Shown one piece after another: positions 27,608 to 35,294 of a DNA stretch of 35,774 nucleotides. The notes under the pieces are model-generated. The model had not been told where the DNA came from. It did no database searches and saw only the letters and a program-made list of their open reading frames with translations. The stretch's first letter is position 1, and the number at the start of each line of letters is the position of its first letter. A program made the position numbers and the translations under genes. This DNA comes from Mariniblastus sp. (lineage in GTDB: Bacteria > Planctomycetota > Planctomycetia > Pirellulales > Pirellulaceae), in assembly GCA_011523945.1 (NCBI GenBank), contig WTFU01000096.1, positions 1 through 35,774 on the forward strand, read 5' to 3'.

Positions 27608-28165
27608 TTGGAAAAAGTTCGTTTTGCCTGCCCACGGTGTCAGACGGTCATGCAGACGGGAAGTGATCGAGTTGGGTTCGATGTCGCTTGCCCGCACTGC
27701 TCCCATCGTTTCAAGCTAATTTCACCCGATGGAAGCGATCGGCTTAATTCAGCAGAGCAGGATGTGCTTCGCCATGCAAGCACGGTAGGTGGAGATCCGA
27801 CGATTGCTCAGTCAGTTGATCGAGCTGATTCTGAATCGGATCGCTCGGGCGGTGGTTTTGAGAAAGCGGTTTTCGCAGATATCGCTTTTGAATCAAAAAA
27901 AACGACGGGTAGTCCGGCTTGTTTGAACGAAAAAACGGCGCATGCGTTGCCTGTGGAAAGTCCCCGTCATACACAGGTAGGCTTTTGCTGTCCGTATTGT
28001 CGAACGACCAAGCGTCCCAAGCTAAAATCAAAAGTTTCGACTGTAGGGTGGGTGGTGTTCACGGTTTTGTTACTGACCACGTGTGTTCTCTCGCCGATCG
28101 GTTTTCTTATCCGTGATTATTACCGGATTTGTTCGCAGTGCAAGATTACCCTCGGTGGGAATTGA
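27608..28165 (+). CDS. Zinc-ribbon protein with a LITAF-like membrane zinc domain
   Basis: This is a 185-residue protein with a TTG start, supported by GAGG at 27597-27600, 7 nt upstream, and by a conserved domain that begins at once. Residues 1-35 are an MJ0042-type ribbon (C8-x2-C11, C28-x2-C31). A polar linker follows. The C-terminal 61 residues read CCPYC (127-131), a basic stretch, a hydrophobic segment (GWVVFTVLLLTTCVLSPIGFL) and CSQC (175-178). A split CxxC...CxxC around a membrane-inserting helix is the plan of the LITAF domain, best known from animal endosomal proteins and also seen in bacteria. It should sit on the inner membrane face. Function unknown. It lies about 120 bp after the RND exporter on the same strand. 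Confidence 0.8.
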   Translation: MEKVRFACPRCQTVMQTGSDRVGFDVACPHCSHRFKLISPDGSDRLNSAEQDVLRHASTVGGDPTIAQSVDRADSESDRSGGGFEKAVFADIAFESKKTTGSPACLNEKTAHALPVESPRHTQVGFCCPYCRTTKRPKLKSKVSTVGWVVFTVLLLTTCVLSPIGFLIRDYYRICSQCKITLGGN

Positions 28166-28216
28166 TTTTCGAACGAGAGCTGATGAACGACTAGCTGGTA
28201 TGCATAATCGTTGAAA

Positions 28217-29260
28217 TTAATCGTCGTAATAAATCGCTACGCGACGATTTATCTTGGAACTTTCATGGGCGCTCACGACGATCTTCATTGCGCGGTAGGC
28301 ATCTTCGGGATCCGTAGTCTTGCGTATCAAACTAGTAACTGCTCGGTAAAATCGGTCGAGCATTTGCTCGCCCACGCCACGTTCGAAATCAAGAGATTCG
28401 GTATGTTGGCCAGCGTCGTCAAACCAGACAAGGCTGGACGGAAGGTCAATAAATGCCATTCCATTTTCACAGCAAACTTGAACGGACGCCGGCCGTTTAA
28501 AGGAAAGAGCGTCCGGCCAGCGTTCTGGAATATAATGTCCAACGCTTATTTGTGCCTGGGGAGCGAAGCCCGTCTTTTTCCCATCAGGATGATCAATTTC
28601 GTTCGGAGGAAATTGGAGACTAATCATTTGATAAAAAAGATCTGTTTTCTCATCATGTTGTTCGTGTACGGCACTGATAACCGAAGTGGGATCAGAGTTA
28701 ACAAGGTAGCGGCACCAATCCACTAGCTCCATTAAATGTCGCCAGGCAAGTGGGCAGTATTCACCACGCCGAAGCGAATCCGATTGGCTTTCCATCGGCA
28801 TTCGTTCATGGCAAAACAACAGTCGTGGCGGTCCCAATCGCGTCGCCATCAGTTCTTTTAGGCGAATTGTTGCGGGAGCGTGGCGGCGAGGAAGTTCGGC
28901 CATGAATGCGACACCTGAAGCTTCGATTCTCTGTCGGATCTCCAAAGCTTGACCTTCAGATACATCCAAAGCGGCCGAGCTGTAAACCGCTTTGCCCGCT
29001 TCGCAGGCAGCTAAAATCGGAATCGGTCCATACCAATCCGGCGACAGAACCAGGACTGCATCGATGTCATCACGCTCTACCATTGCGCGGAAACCGTCCA
29101 TGGGTATGGCGTCAAATTCTTTGGCTACTTGAATTGACTTTTCCGTAACCTCACAGCAGATTGCGTGGACGTCGAATCGGTCCGAAAGTGCTTTGAGAGC
29201 AGGCCGATGTCTGGTTTGCCATTGATCACCAAGTCCAATTAACCCAACGCGCAGTTTCAT
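28217..29260 (-). CDS. Gfo/Idh/MocA-like protein without the EKP motif
   Basis: The 347-residue protein has an N-terminal Rossmann fold (VGLIGLGDQWQTRHRPALKA, residues 5-24) followed by the usual FDVHAICC, FRAMVERDDIDAVLVLSPD and ILAACEAGKAVY order of the Gfo/Idh/MocA dehydrogenases. At the position of the conserved CEKP, whose Lys is catalytic, it reads YSSAALD, so that Lys is missing. The later D-x3-H site appears as DWCRYLV, with no His. It may bind NAD(P) and a sugar-like ligand without the standard oxidoreduction, or use other residues. It has its own sigma-70-like promoter at 29311-29339, and no sugar-metabolism genes are adjacent. Confidence 0.8.
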   Translation of the reverse strand: MKLRVGLIGLGDQWQTRHRPALKALSDRFDVHAICCEVTEKSIQVAKEFDAIPMDGFRAMVERDDIDAVLVLSPDWYGPIPILAACEAGKAVYSSAALDVSEGQALEIRQRIEASGVAFMAELPRRHAPATIRLKELMATRLGPPRLLFCHERMPMESQSDSLRRGEYCPLAWRHLMELVDWCRYLVNSDPTSVISAVHEQHDEKTDLFYQMISLQFPPNEIDHPDGKKTGFAPQAQISVGHYIPERWPDALSFKRPASVQVCCENGMAFIDLPSSLVWFDDAGQHTESLDFERGVGEQMLDRFYRAVTSLIRKTTDPEDAYRAMKIVVSAHESSKINRRVAIYYDD

Positions 29261-29310
29261 TTTGAGTTTTCGGTTGAGACTGTGGCAGTTGGTTGATTAC
29301 GACGATTTGG

Positions 29311-29339
29311 ATTGTATCAAGTCATTGTCGAAATCCCAA
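29311..29339 (-). promoter_or_regulatory. Sigma-70-like promoter of the Gfo/Idh/MocA-like gene
   Basis: On the minus strand TTGGGA (29339-29334), a 17-bp spacer and TACAAT (29316-29311) match 4/6 and 5/6 of the consensus. Transcription would begin near 29304, leaving a leader of about 44 nt before the ATG at 29260. Confidence 0.5.
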
Positions 29340-29786
29340 AAGAAATACTTCATGGATTTATATCTCTGTGAAATCAAAGCCCACTGGTTTTTACGTGAAA
29401 TGAGAATTTGTAACGTTATCTCGGGTTGATACGGGAGTGACGGTTCTGTTGAAAATTCCTTGACTCGATTTTGGATTGCCTCGGATTAAGGCGTTTTGTC
29501 CCATTTTAAGGGACCCTTCGGGAAAATTTTTATTTCCATCACAACCTGTCAAATCATGCCGATCCGGTGAGTCGATGTCGCCAGTGGTGTGGGAATTTCG
29601 GAACGTAAGGATGGCGCTGTGGCACAAAAAAAATGAATGCGATTTCGAGGCTTCAAAGAAAAATGAATCGGTTTGCGGACGGGTCAGGCGTCGATAAGGA
29701 ATTTGTCATCGCCAAACAGCCCACGGATCGTTTAACCGGGGCCGGACTATTCAGTTCCGGTAAATACCTCATGGATGGAGGAAGAA
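29340..29786. other. Intergenic region upstream of the thioredoxin gene
   Basis: About 450 bp without a convincing gene. It has GTCCC/GGGAC (29498-29514) overlapping a competing stem AAGGG-A-CCCTT (29508-29518), with a T-run at 29527-29531. Closer to the gene, ACCGG/CCGGT (29735-29761) competes with CCGGA/TCCGG (29742-29760). A structured leader is possible; I could not match it to a known riboswitch. Confidence 0.4.
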
Positions 29787-30227
29787 ATGAAGCAAGTCTT
29801 AATCTTTTTATCAGCTGCATTAATTTTGTTCGCAGTTGAAAGCGTTAACGCACAACAGCCTCTTGATTACGCTACCGCGTATAAAAATGCTCAGTCTGGC
29901 GATAAGCCTTTGTTGGTTTTGGTAACTGCGAAATGGTGTCCGCCGTGCCAAGCGATGAAGAAAAAAACGATCCCTCAACTTTTGAAAAAGTCGGCATTCG
30001 AAGGATACCATTATACCAACGTTGATCTGGATAAAGATTCAACTGTTGCCCGCCAATTGATCGGTAGTAGAGGTGTTCCACAGCTTATTCTGTTTGAGAA
30101 GAAAAACGGAAAGTGGACAAGGAAATTTCTTAGCGGTTACAATTCGGTTGCGAGTGTCGAGAAGTTCGTAATGAAACCGGCGGTTCGGACGGCGGATCTT
30201 GTGACTCCGGCGGTAGAAAAGAAGTAG
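29787..30227 (+). CDS. Secreted thioredoxin-like protein
   Basis: The 146-residue protein has a signal peptide (LIFLSAALILFAVESVNA, cleaved about residue 22), so it acts in the periplasm or on the cell surface. The thioredoxin fold has the redox site WCPPC (C51, C54) and the cis-Pro loop GVPQLILF (P98). WCPPC and the short length fit a thiol-disulfide reductase or a cytochrome-c/disulfide maturation helper. The ATG at 29787 is chosen over ATGs at 29771 and 29775, because GGAGG lies 5 nt before it. A strong terminator follows 40 bp downstream, so it is a single-gene unit. Confidence 0.88.
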   Translation: MKQVLIFLSAALILFAVESVNAQQPLDYATAYKNAQSGDKPLLVLVTAKWCPPCQAMKKKTIPQLLKKSAFEGYHYTNVDLDKDSTVARQLIGSRGVPQLILFEKKNGKWTRKFLSGYNSVASVEKFVMKPAVRTADLVTPAVEKK

Positions 30228-30266
30228 TAAGTCGAAACATTTTTGTGTTTGCGTCTAATTATTCCA

Positions 30267-30298
30267 CGCACTTGCCCAATTGGGGAAGTGCGTTTTTT
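30267..30298 (+). terminator. Rho-independent terminator of the thioredoxin gene
   Basis: CGCACTTGCCC and GGGGAAGTGCG form a stem around AATT (30267-30292), followed by six T (30293-30298). Confidence 0.92.
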
Positions 30299-30441
30299 CG
30301 TTTGGCGTTTTGGGAAATCGAACTTTGTTGAACTAAGTCATTGTTGTTTTGGTCTGGGCTATTTGAAATGCCTGCAGCGCGGTGTAATCTGGAACCAGGC
30401 GGTTCCAAAAATCTAAACCGAGGTGAGGCGAGTTCCGTTGC

Positions 30442-31137
30442 TTGCCACTTGTTCCTGTGAAAATTTCAATTGTTATCCCAGTCGTTAACGAGATTGATGT
30501 GATCGTTCAATCGGTAGAACGCGCGTGGTCTGCCGGTGCCGATGAAGTGATTGTGGTGGACGGTGGCAGTACTGATGGAACATTGGCCAAGTTGGCAACG
30601 CTTGATTGTAAATCGGTGCAATCCAACGCGGGGCGGGCGATCCAGATGAATAACGGGGTCGAATATTCCACGGGTGAAGTTCTAGTGTTTTTGCACGCTG
30701 ATAATTGGCTTGAGGTCGATTCTTGTGCACAGATTAGAACGGGGCTAAAGGATTCAGGCTTTGAGTTTGGTGCTTTTCGACAGCGAATTGATGACGATAG
30801 TTTCCTTTACCGTTGGGTAGAGTTTGGTAACGAACTACGAGTAAAATACCAGGGTTTAATCTACGGTGATCAGGCCTTCTTCATAACGCGAAAAAGGTTT
30901 GATTTGGTAGATGGATTTCCTCAGATTGATCTGATGGAAGATTTTCAAATTTCGCGAACGCTGCGGAAGTTGGGTAGACCTTTGTTACTTGATGGACCAA
31001 CAGTCGTTTCACCTCGGAGGTGGTTGAAGGTTGGAGTAGTAAGGCAAACGATCCGGAATTGGATGATGTGTTGTGCCTATCGTCTGGGGGTATCGCCCGA
31101 TCGCCTGAGCCAATACTATCGACGGCATGACCAGTAA
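30442..31137 (+). CDS. Family 2 glycosyltransferase, TIGR04283 type
   Basis: The 231-residue GT-A glycosyltransferase has SIVIPVVNE at the N-terminus, ADEVIVVDGGSTDGT (nucleotide-sugar binding), GRAIQMNNG, VLVFLHADN (in place of DxD), then YGDQAFFITRKRFD, GFPQIDLMEDFQISRTLRK and a C-terminal RLGVSPDRLSQYY. This set of motifs is that of TIGR04283, which is annotated in databases as an arsenosugar biosynthesis glycosyltransferase. No ArsM- or ArsS-like gene is nearby, so the arsenic link is not supported locally. Starts: TTG at 30442 or GTG at 30457; the latter gives the typical first residues MKISIVIP. Gene boundaries suggest independence from the thioredoxin gene. Confidence 0.88.
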   Translation: MPLVPVKISIVIPVVNEIDVIVQSVERAWSAGADEVIVVDGGSTDGTLAKLATLDCKSVQSNAGRAIQMNNGVEYSTGEVLVFLHADNWLEVDSCAQIRTGLKDSGFEFGAFRQRIDDDSFLYRWVEFGNELRVKYQGLIYGDQAFFITRKRFDLVDGFPQIDLMEDFQISRTLRKLGRPLLLDGPTVVSPRRWLKVGVVRQTIRNWMMCCAYRLGVSPDRLSQYYRRHDQ

Positions 31138-31186
31138 CGATGTTGGGACGTGGGTCTAACTTAGAATTAAATTAGTGAGTGAATAG

Positions 31187-31702
31187 ATGAAATACTTTGC
31201 AGTTCTCCTGGCCGTTTGCCTTTTGCTCGGGTGTGAGCGGAATGTTTCCTCTCCAATTTCAGAGGAACTCACGATTGCGCCTGTTGAAATTGAAATGACA
31301 ACGCTTGAGAATGGCGAACCAAGTCATGTTTCGATTCAACATATCTTGATTAGTTTCGACGGTGCATTGCCAGGTAGCAGTAAAGTCATACCACGCGACC
31401 AGGCTGGTGCTGAAAAGTTGGCGAAAGAGGTTCTCGAGAGAGCGAAAGCCGGTGAGGATTTCGATTTATTGGTTAATGAATTGACAGATGATAGTCCGCC
31501 CGGCATATATCGCATGGCGAATTTTGATCAAGAAGTCTTTATGGAAGGTAAGGATCAATCTAAGTGGATTAGGCCAAGAACCGGGTTGGTAAAAGGCTTT
31601 GGTGATGTAGGCTTTTCATTGGAGGTCGGCGAGATAGGGATCGCTGAATTCAATGCTTCGGCTAGCCCTTATGGGTGGCATATTATCAAGCGACTTAAGT
31701 AA
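31187..31702 (+). CDS. Parvulin-type peptidyl-prolyl isomerase lipoprotein
   Basis: The 171-residue protein has a lipoprotein signal (lipobox LLGC, C16). The parvulin (PpiC/rotamase) domain follows from about residue 46: VSIQHILISF with the first conserved His, AEKLAKEVLERAKAGEDFD, a short GIYRMANF segment, VKGFGDVGFSLEVGEIG and the C-terminal SPYGWHIIKRLK with the second His. It should help folding of exported proteins at the membrane surface. There is no large SurA-like N-terminal chaperone part. It is 49 bp after the glycosyltransferase gene. Its last 8 bp overlap the convergent membrane-protein gene. Confidence 0.88.
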   Translation: MKYFAVLLAVCLLLGCERNVSSPISEELTIAPVEIEMTTLENGEPSHVSIQHILISFDGALPGSSKVIPRDQAGAEKLAKEVLERAKAGEDFDLLVNELTDDSPPGIYRMANFDQEVFMEGKDQSKWIRPRTGLVKGFGDVGFSLEVGEIGIAEFNASASPYGWHIIKRLK

Positions 31703-32489
31703 TGGTTGAGGTGGGGGCGCTGCCCTCGTTTTTACTCAATGATGATTCTTTAATCGTCATGTGAATTAAAAGTGCGACCGTGATCAAAAATGCGAATATC
31801 CCACTTTGCGAAGTCCAGCCAACAAAAATGCCCAGCATTACCCGCTCCAGTGGGACTCCCAAGGATTGGCCATACCACATGGCTAATCCTATCAAAACAA
31901 CCTCGGCGATTGCCAGTATCACAACGCGGGAACGCCAATGCATGCCGCGGGGAAGCATTGCTAAACCGAGTAGAATTGCTGGCCCGGCGAAATAAATTAC
32001 CAGCAGTAACTGCGGTGTTTTTAAATAGTTGATAATGGTTGACGTCAGAATCGCGACCATTGTGGTCAACAATAATAAACCGATAATCGAGAATTGATAA
32101 CCTTTCGATTCTTGGTTTAAATTTTTTTGTTCAAACTCGGTTATTTTTCGGTTCAAAGAACTTTGAAACCGAATGCCAATTAGCCCAAAGACCGAGCCGA
32201 CCAGGATTCCACAAAGTAAATTAATTCCAATTGCTGTAAGGTTGAATCCTGCTTCATTGTTGTGGGGAAAACTGTCTTCCAACCAGACTCGCGCGGGAAA
32301 TCCGATTGATTCTGTGACGGCTTGGGTTCCATTGATTAGATCCGCCACACTCTGGGTTCTGAGGAAGTAGGAGCCTGCATTGCACGCCGTGATAAGAAGG
32401 ATGCCGCCTAACATTCCGCGAAAGAACCAATGGAACGGCGTGGTTCCCGGAGGTCTTTTTTGTTTTCGAAGTTGAGTCGACTGATCCAT
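31695..32489 (-). CDS. Hypothetical multi-pass membrane protein
   Basis: The 264-residue protein has about seven hydrophobic segments. One lies near residues 25-47 (FFRGMLGGILLITACNAGSY) and another near 85-105 (LTAIGINLLCGILVGSVFGL). Further segments follow around 130-155, 160-175, 185-208, and two close to the C-terminus. The N-terminus is short, basic and polar, and a Gln/Glu/Lys-rich segment separates the second and third helices (LNRKITEFEQKNLNQESKG). I do not recognise a family and assign no function. Its 3' end overlaps the convergent parvulin gene by 8 bp. A TTGACC lies upstream on the minus strand (32545-32540) but has no convincing -10 box. Confidence 0.7.
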   Translation of the reverse strand: MDQSTQLRKQKRPPGTTPFHWFFRGMLGGILLITACNAGSYFLRTQSVADLINGTQAVTESIGFPARVWLEDSFPHNNEAGFNLTAIGINLLCGILVGSVFGLIGIRFQSSLNRKITEFEQKNLNQESKGYQFSIIGLLLLTTMVAILTSTIINYLKTPQLLLVIYFAGPAILLGLAMLPRGMHWRSRVVILAIAEVVLIGLAMWYGQSLGVPLERVMLGIFVGWTSQSGIFAFLITVALLIHMTIKESSLSKNEGSAPTSTIT

Positions 32490-32601
32490 GGATTCGGCTA
32501 CGGTATCGCTTTGCTTTAAAATTGGTAATCGCTCGAAGCGGTCAAGATGTATGGCGGTTATGAGAAACGTGACATGGATTGAAGTACACTTGGATTTTAA
32601 T

Positions 32602-32638
32602 AAAAAAAATCAGTCCCGACTGAATCGTGGACTGATTT
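32602..32638 (-). terminator. Rho-independent terminator of the Tyr-rich protein gene
   Basis: AAATCAGTCC (32607-32616) pairs with GGACTGATTT (32629-32638). On the minus strand a T-run follows (A-run 32602-32609). It lies about 28 bp past the stop at 32666. Confidence 0.9.
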
Positions 32639-32665
32639 CTTATTTTTAACAGCTGGACGCATGCT

Positions 32666-33028
32666 CTATCGATGCCAGTGGCCAGATTGGTATCTACGGT
32701 AATAACTGGGGTTGTAATCATAATGGCTTCGGTACCTGCTGCCTCGGTTCGGGCAGGAATTGTAGTATGAGTTGCCGTAGTACGATCTCGTGGATCGGTA
32801 TGAAGGGCGGTACGAGGAGTAGCCTATGCTGAAGCCACTGCCATAACGGTTGTAGTTACTGGTGCTGAAGCCTATGGAAAACCCAGGGCTGCTGTAAAAG
32901 GAACCGTAACCACGGTTGTAGCGACAACTCTGAGCTTGAGCTTGGTCGGCAAAGAGTGAGACGCCAATAACGGCTAGAACAGCAAAACTGAGGGTGCGAA
33001 TTACTCCGCTGGTAGATCTGAAATTCAT
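32666..33028 (-). CDS. Secreted Tyr/Ser/Gly/Arg-rich low-complexity protein
   Basis: The 120-residue protein has a signal peptide (IRTLSFAVLAVIGVSLFA, cleavage near AQAQ). The mature part is dominated by Tyr, Ser, Gly, Arg and Asn with degenerate repeats (GFSIGFSTSNYNRYGSG, GFSIGYSSYRPSYRS, YYGNSYY, RSHYDYNPSYYRRY) and two Cys. I know no catalytic family with this composition; a surface, matrix or adhesive role is inference. The start at 33028 is preferred to an in-frame ATG at 33112, because the upstream one falls at about position -3 of the sigma-54-like promoter and would not be transcribed. It has its own promoter and terminator, so it is a single-gene unit. Confidence 0.75.
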   Translation of the reverse strand: MNFRSTSGVIRTLSFAVLAVIGVSLFADQAQAQSCRYNRGYGSFYSSPGFSIGFSTSNYNRYGSGFSIGYSSYRPSYRSTRSYYGNSYYNSCPNRGSRYRSHYDYNPSYYRRYQSGHWHR

Positions 33029-33119
33029 TGCAAGTTTCCCGGGGATTGGTGAATGAAGGATTAATTGGCGAATAAAACTCCTTTCCCAACGAGTTTCATT
33101 CTTCGTTGCCATACAGAGG

Positions 33120-33136
33120 TGCAGAAATTATGCCAA
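33120..33136 (-). promoter_or_regulatory. Sigma-54-like (-24/-12) promoter for the Tyr-rich gene
   Basis: The minus strand reads TTGGCATAATTTCTGCA: TGGCAT and CTGCA match TGGCAC and TTGCA with one difference each, and GG and GC are exactly 10 nt apart as required. The inferred start of transcription is about 33109, giving a leader of about 80 nt to the ATG at 33028. Confidence 0.5.
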
Positions 33137-33608
33137 TCATGAGAGATTCTTAATTGTCACGGATTCGCGAAGAAAAATTGCGGTTGTTCGTTCCTTCGAC
33201 GGAGCGCCTGTTGTCATATTGATTGCAACACGATGCGCTTTGGATTCAAGCGGCTTCCCATCACATATCCCCCATTTTAACTTACGTTGAAAAGTCAAAA
33301 AGATTGTCTTGATGCCACTTGGGCATTTCTAGATTAGAAGGTAACGCAGGTTTTTCTATTTTAAAATCTGACGCAACGTTTGTATTGTTCCCGGATATCT
33401 CGGAGAACGGGTGGACGGCCGAAGTGTAAGCAAGCCATTTAGTGCAACAGGCGAAAGTAGCCGTAGTTCCGGGAATCGCGCGTTGGTTTTGCCCCAGCTC
33501 AATTGGCCACATTCGGTTATCTCTCGCGACAACAAGAGAAATTCAAATTGAGGCATTTGATGGAATTTCGTCGAATTGGCCTGTTTGACGTTTTGCTTCC
33601 TTGTCGGC
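33137..33608. other. Intergenic region between the Tyr-rich and MFS genes
   Basis: About 470 bp, upstream of one minus-strand gene and downstream of another. Open frames here are short and not protein-like. A 4-bp stem TGCC/GGCA around 33310-33330 is the only local structure I noticed. No terminator for the MFS gene was found. The binding site of a sigma-54 activator could lie here, but I cannot identify one. Confidence 0.4.
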
Positions 33609-35066
33609 TTAGCTGTTTGAATGGGTTTTTGCTTGTTTATCCCGAGCTCGAAGAATTTGTTCCATGGCAATTCCGCCGACGATTGTACCCACAAGCGAAA
33701 TTCCCGCGCAAAATAGAGCAACGTTGGCGGGGGTTAGCCCAGATGTATCCAGTAACAAAAAGATAACGGCTCCGAGGGAGATGAAGGTGAAGGAAAGCGC
33801 ATTCGCTGTTCCAAAAAACCTACCCCTTTCGTCATCCGGAGCGAGGTATTGCAATAATGACTGAAGAGGGACAATGTAGAAGCCGGCGAAAAAACCAGTG
33901 GAAAAGACGAGGCAAGCGAGTCCTAAGTAGTTGATCGACAGTGTGCCCATTAATAAGAATGAGACAGTCATTCCTGCTGCACCGGCCAAAGAAAAATAGG
34001 GTCGGATTTTATCTTTTGATAGAAAACCGGCGACGCAACTTCCGATGGCGATCGAGACTCCGAGTAATCCAACGATGTTCGCCATCTTGGTATTGTCGAC
34101 TCCGAGTGTGGAGCGAAATTCTGGCAGCAGCAGTAATGCAAGGCTTGCGACAAGATAAAAACCAGACCAAGAGGTCAGGACAACGACAAGTGTTTTATCT
34201 GCCACCTTGAACGTCTCGCGATGACTGCGAAACAAGTCGAACGATAGACTGCGATTCGGGGAAGCCGGAGGTAATTTGGGAAGCCAACGAACGGCACTGA
34301 TACCGAGGATTGCGACTGTGATCAGCGTTAATCCTGCAGGCAGTTTTTGCGGTGATTTTTCCGAATGGGGGATGAAAATAATCTCGCCTTGGGAACGCGA
34401 ATCGGGGGCAGTTGGCTCAACGCTGGAGTCGGTTAAATCAACTGCGGAGACTTGGGGAGAAGGTTCGGTAGGATAATACATGTCGGTCAATGGACCTGCC
34501 AGTACAGAACCAAGAATGACTCCGACGTTCGTGAGGGCGAGTACTAAGCCATTGGCCTGGCTAAGTTTTTGGGCGGGAACAATTTCGGGAATGATGCCAA
34601 ATTTTGCAGGGCCAAAGAAAGAACTTTGAATGGCGAAGAGCAGAAGAGCAAAAAGTGAAATTTCAAAACTTCCCAGTAGTAATCCTAGAGTTGCCGTTGC
34701 TGCGATTGGGAATTCGGCCAATTTTACCCATAAGATTACTTTCGCCTTGCTATATTTGTCAGCGAGTTGACCGGCGAATCCGGAGAGTAGTATGAACGGA
34801 ATTGCGAGAACCAACGCGATATAGCTTTGTGTGCCTGGTCCCAATGCGTTTACCCAAACACCTCCTGCAACAACCATTAACGTAAGAATTTGCTTTAGAA
34901 TGTTGTCATTCGCTGCACCCAAAAATGAAACGCCGAGTAACGAAAACAAGCCTTGGTTCATAAGTTTGTTCTCAGCGACGGGCTGCAACTCGTCTTCACC
35001 GAAATTTGTGCCTGGGTTGGGTTCATCGGTCAGGCTCGGTTGGGGTGCTGAGTTAGCGGAAGCCAT
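33609..35066 (-). CDS. MFS transporter, LplT-like
   Basis: This is a 485-residue, 12-helix major facilitator protein. LGVSFLGAANDNILKQIL in the first helix and SSFFGPAKFGIIPEIVP with LSQANGLVLALTNVG are the hallmarks of the LplT / Aas-type lysophospholipid transporter branch. A long polar loop (about residues 205-240, with SPQVSAVDLTDSSVEPTAP) separates the halves. The ATG at 35066 is preferred to the start at 35117, because AAGGA lies just upstream and the 17 extra residues do not look like a transporter N-terminus. LplT moves lysophospholipids across the inner membrane for re-acylation; no acyltransferase is encoded here, so the substrate is inferred by family only. Confidence 0.87.
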   Translation of the reverse strand: MASANSAPQPSLTDEPNPGTNFGEDELQPVAENKLMNQGLFSLLGVSFLGAANDNILKQILTLMVVAGGVWVNALGPGTQSYIALVLAIPFILLSGFAGQLADKYSKAKVILWVKLAEFPIAATATLGLLLGSFEISLFALLLFAIQSSFFGPAKFGIIPEIVPAQKLSQANGLVLALTNVGVILGSVLAGPLTDMYYPTEPSPQVSAVDLTDSSVEPTAPDSRSQGEIIFIPHSEKSPQKLPAGLTLITVAILGISAVRWLPKLPPASPNRSLSFDLFRSHRETFKVADKTLVVVLTSWSGFYLVASLALLLLPEFRSTLGVDNTKMANIVGLLGVSIAIGSCVAGFLSKDKIRPYFSLAGAAGMTVSFLLMGTLSINYLGLACLVFSTGFFAGFYIVPLQSLLQYLAPDDERGRFFGTANALSFTFISLGAVIFLLLDTSGLTPANVALFCAGISLVGTIVGGIAMEQILRARDKQAKTHSNS

Positions 35067-35294
35067 CTGTCTGTTTCCTTTCAATCGCAATGTTATTTCG
35101 ACAACGGGATTCGACAAAATCTTCCGTTAATCGAAGACTATATTTATCAATGCGATTATTTGTGACGCTTGTGCCATGAATTCTATTTTTAAAACAAAAG
35201 AATCGCTAGAACATCGTTTTGATTATTAAAGGTGGGGAAGCCTTTGTTGGTTAGAATGCAAATCCATTCGAGGTGTTCCGGTTCCGCCTAGCAG

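Noticed and set aside
28211..28726. Open frame of 171 codons on the plus strand
   Set aside because: It lies wholly antisense to the Gfo/Idh/MocA-like gene, which has a clear Rossmann motif and a promoter; the plus-strand translation has no domain-like pattern.
29620..29625. Exact TGGCAC upstream of the thioredoxin gene
   Set aside because: No GC dinucleotide occurs at the required distance (10 nt after GG); the next is too far.
20249..31137. An arsenic resistance or arsenosugar system formed by the ArsP-like permease and the TIGR04283-type glycosyltransferase
   Set aside because: They are 9 kb apart in separate transcription units, with unrelated genes between, and no ArsR, ArsM or ArsS is present.
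33356..33721. Minus-strand open frame of 121 codons next to the MFS gene
   Set aside because: It partly overlaps the 3' end of the MFS gene in another frame and has no recognisable features.
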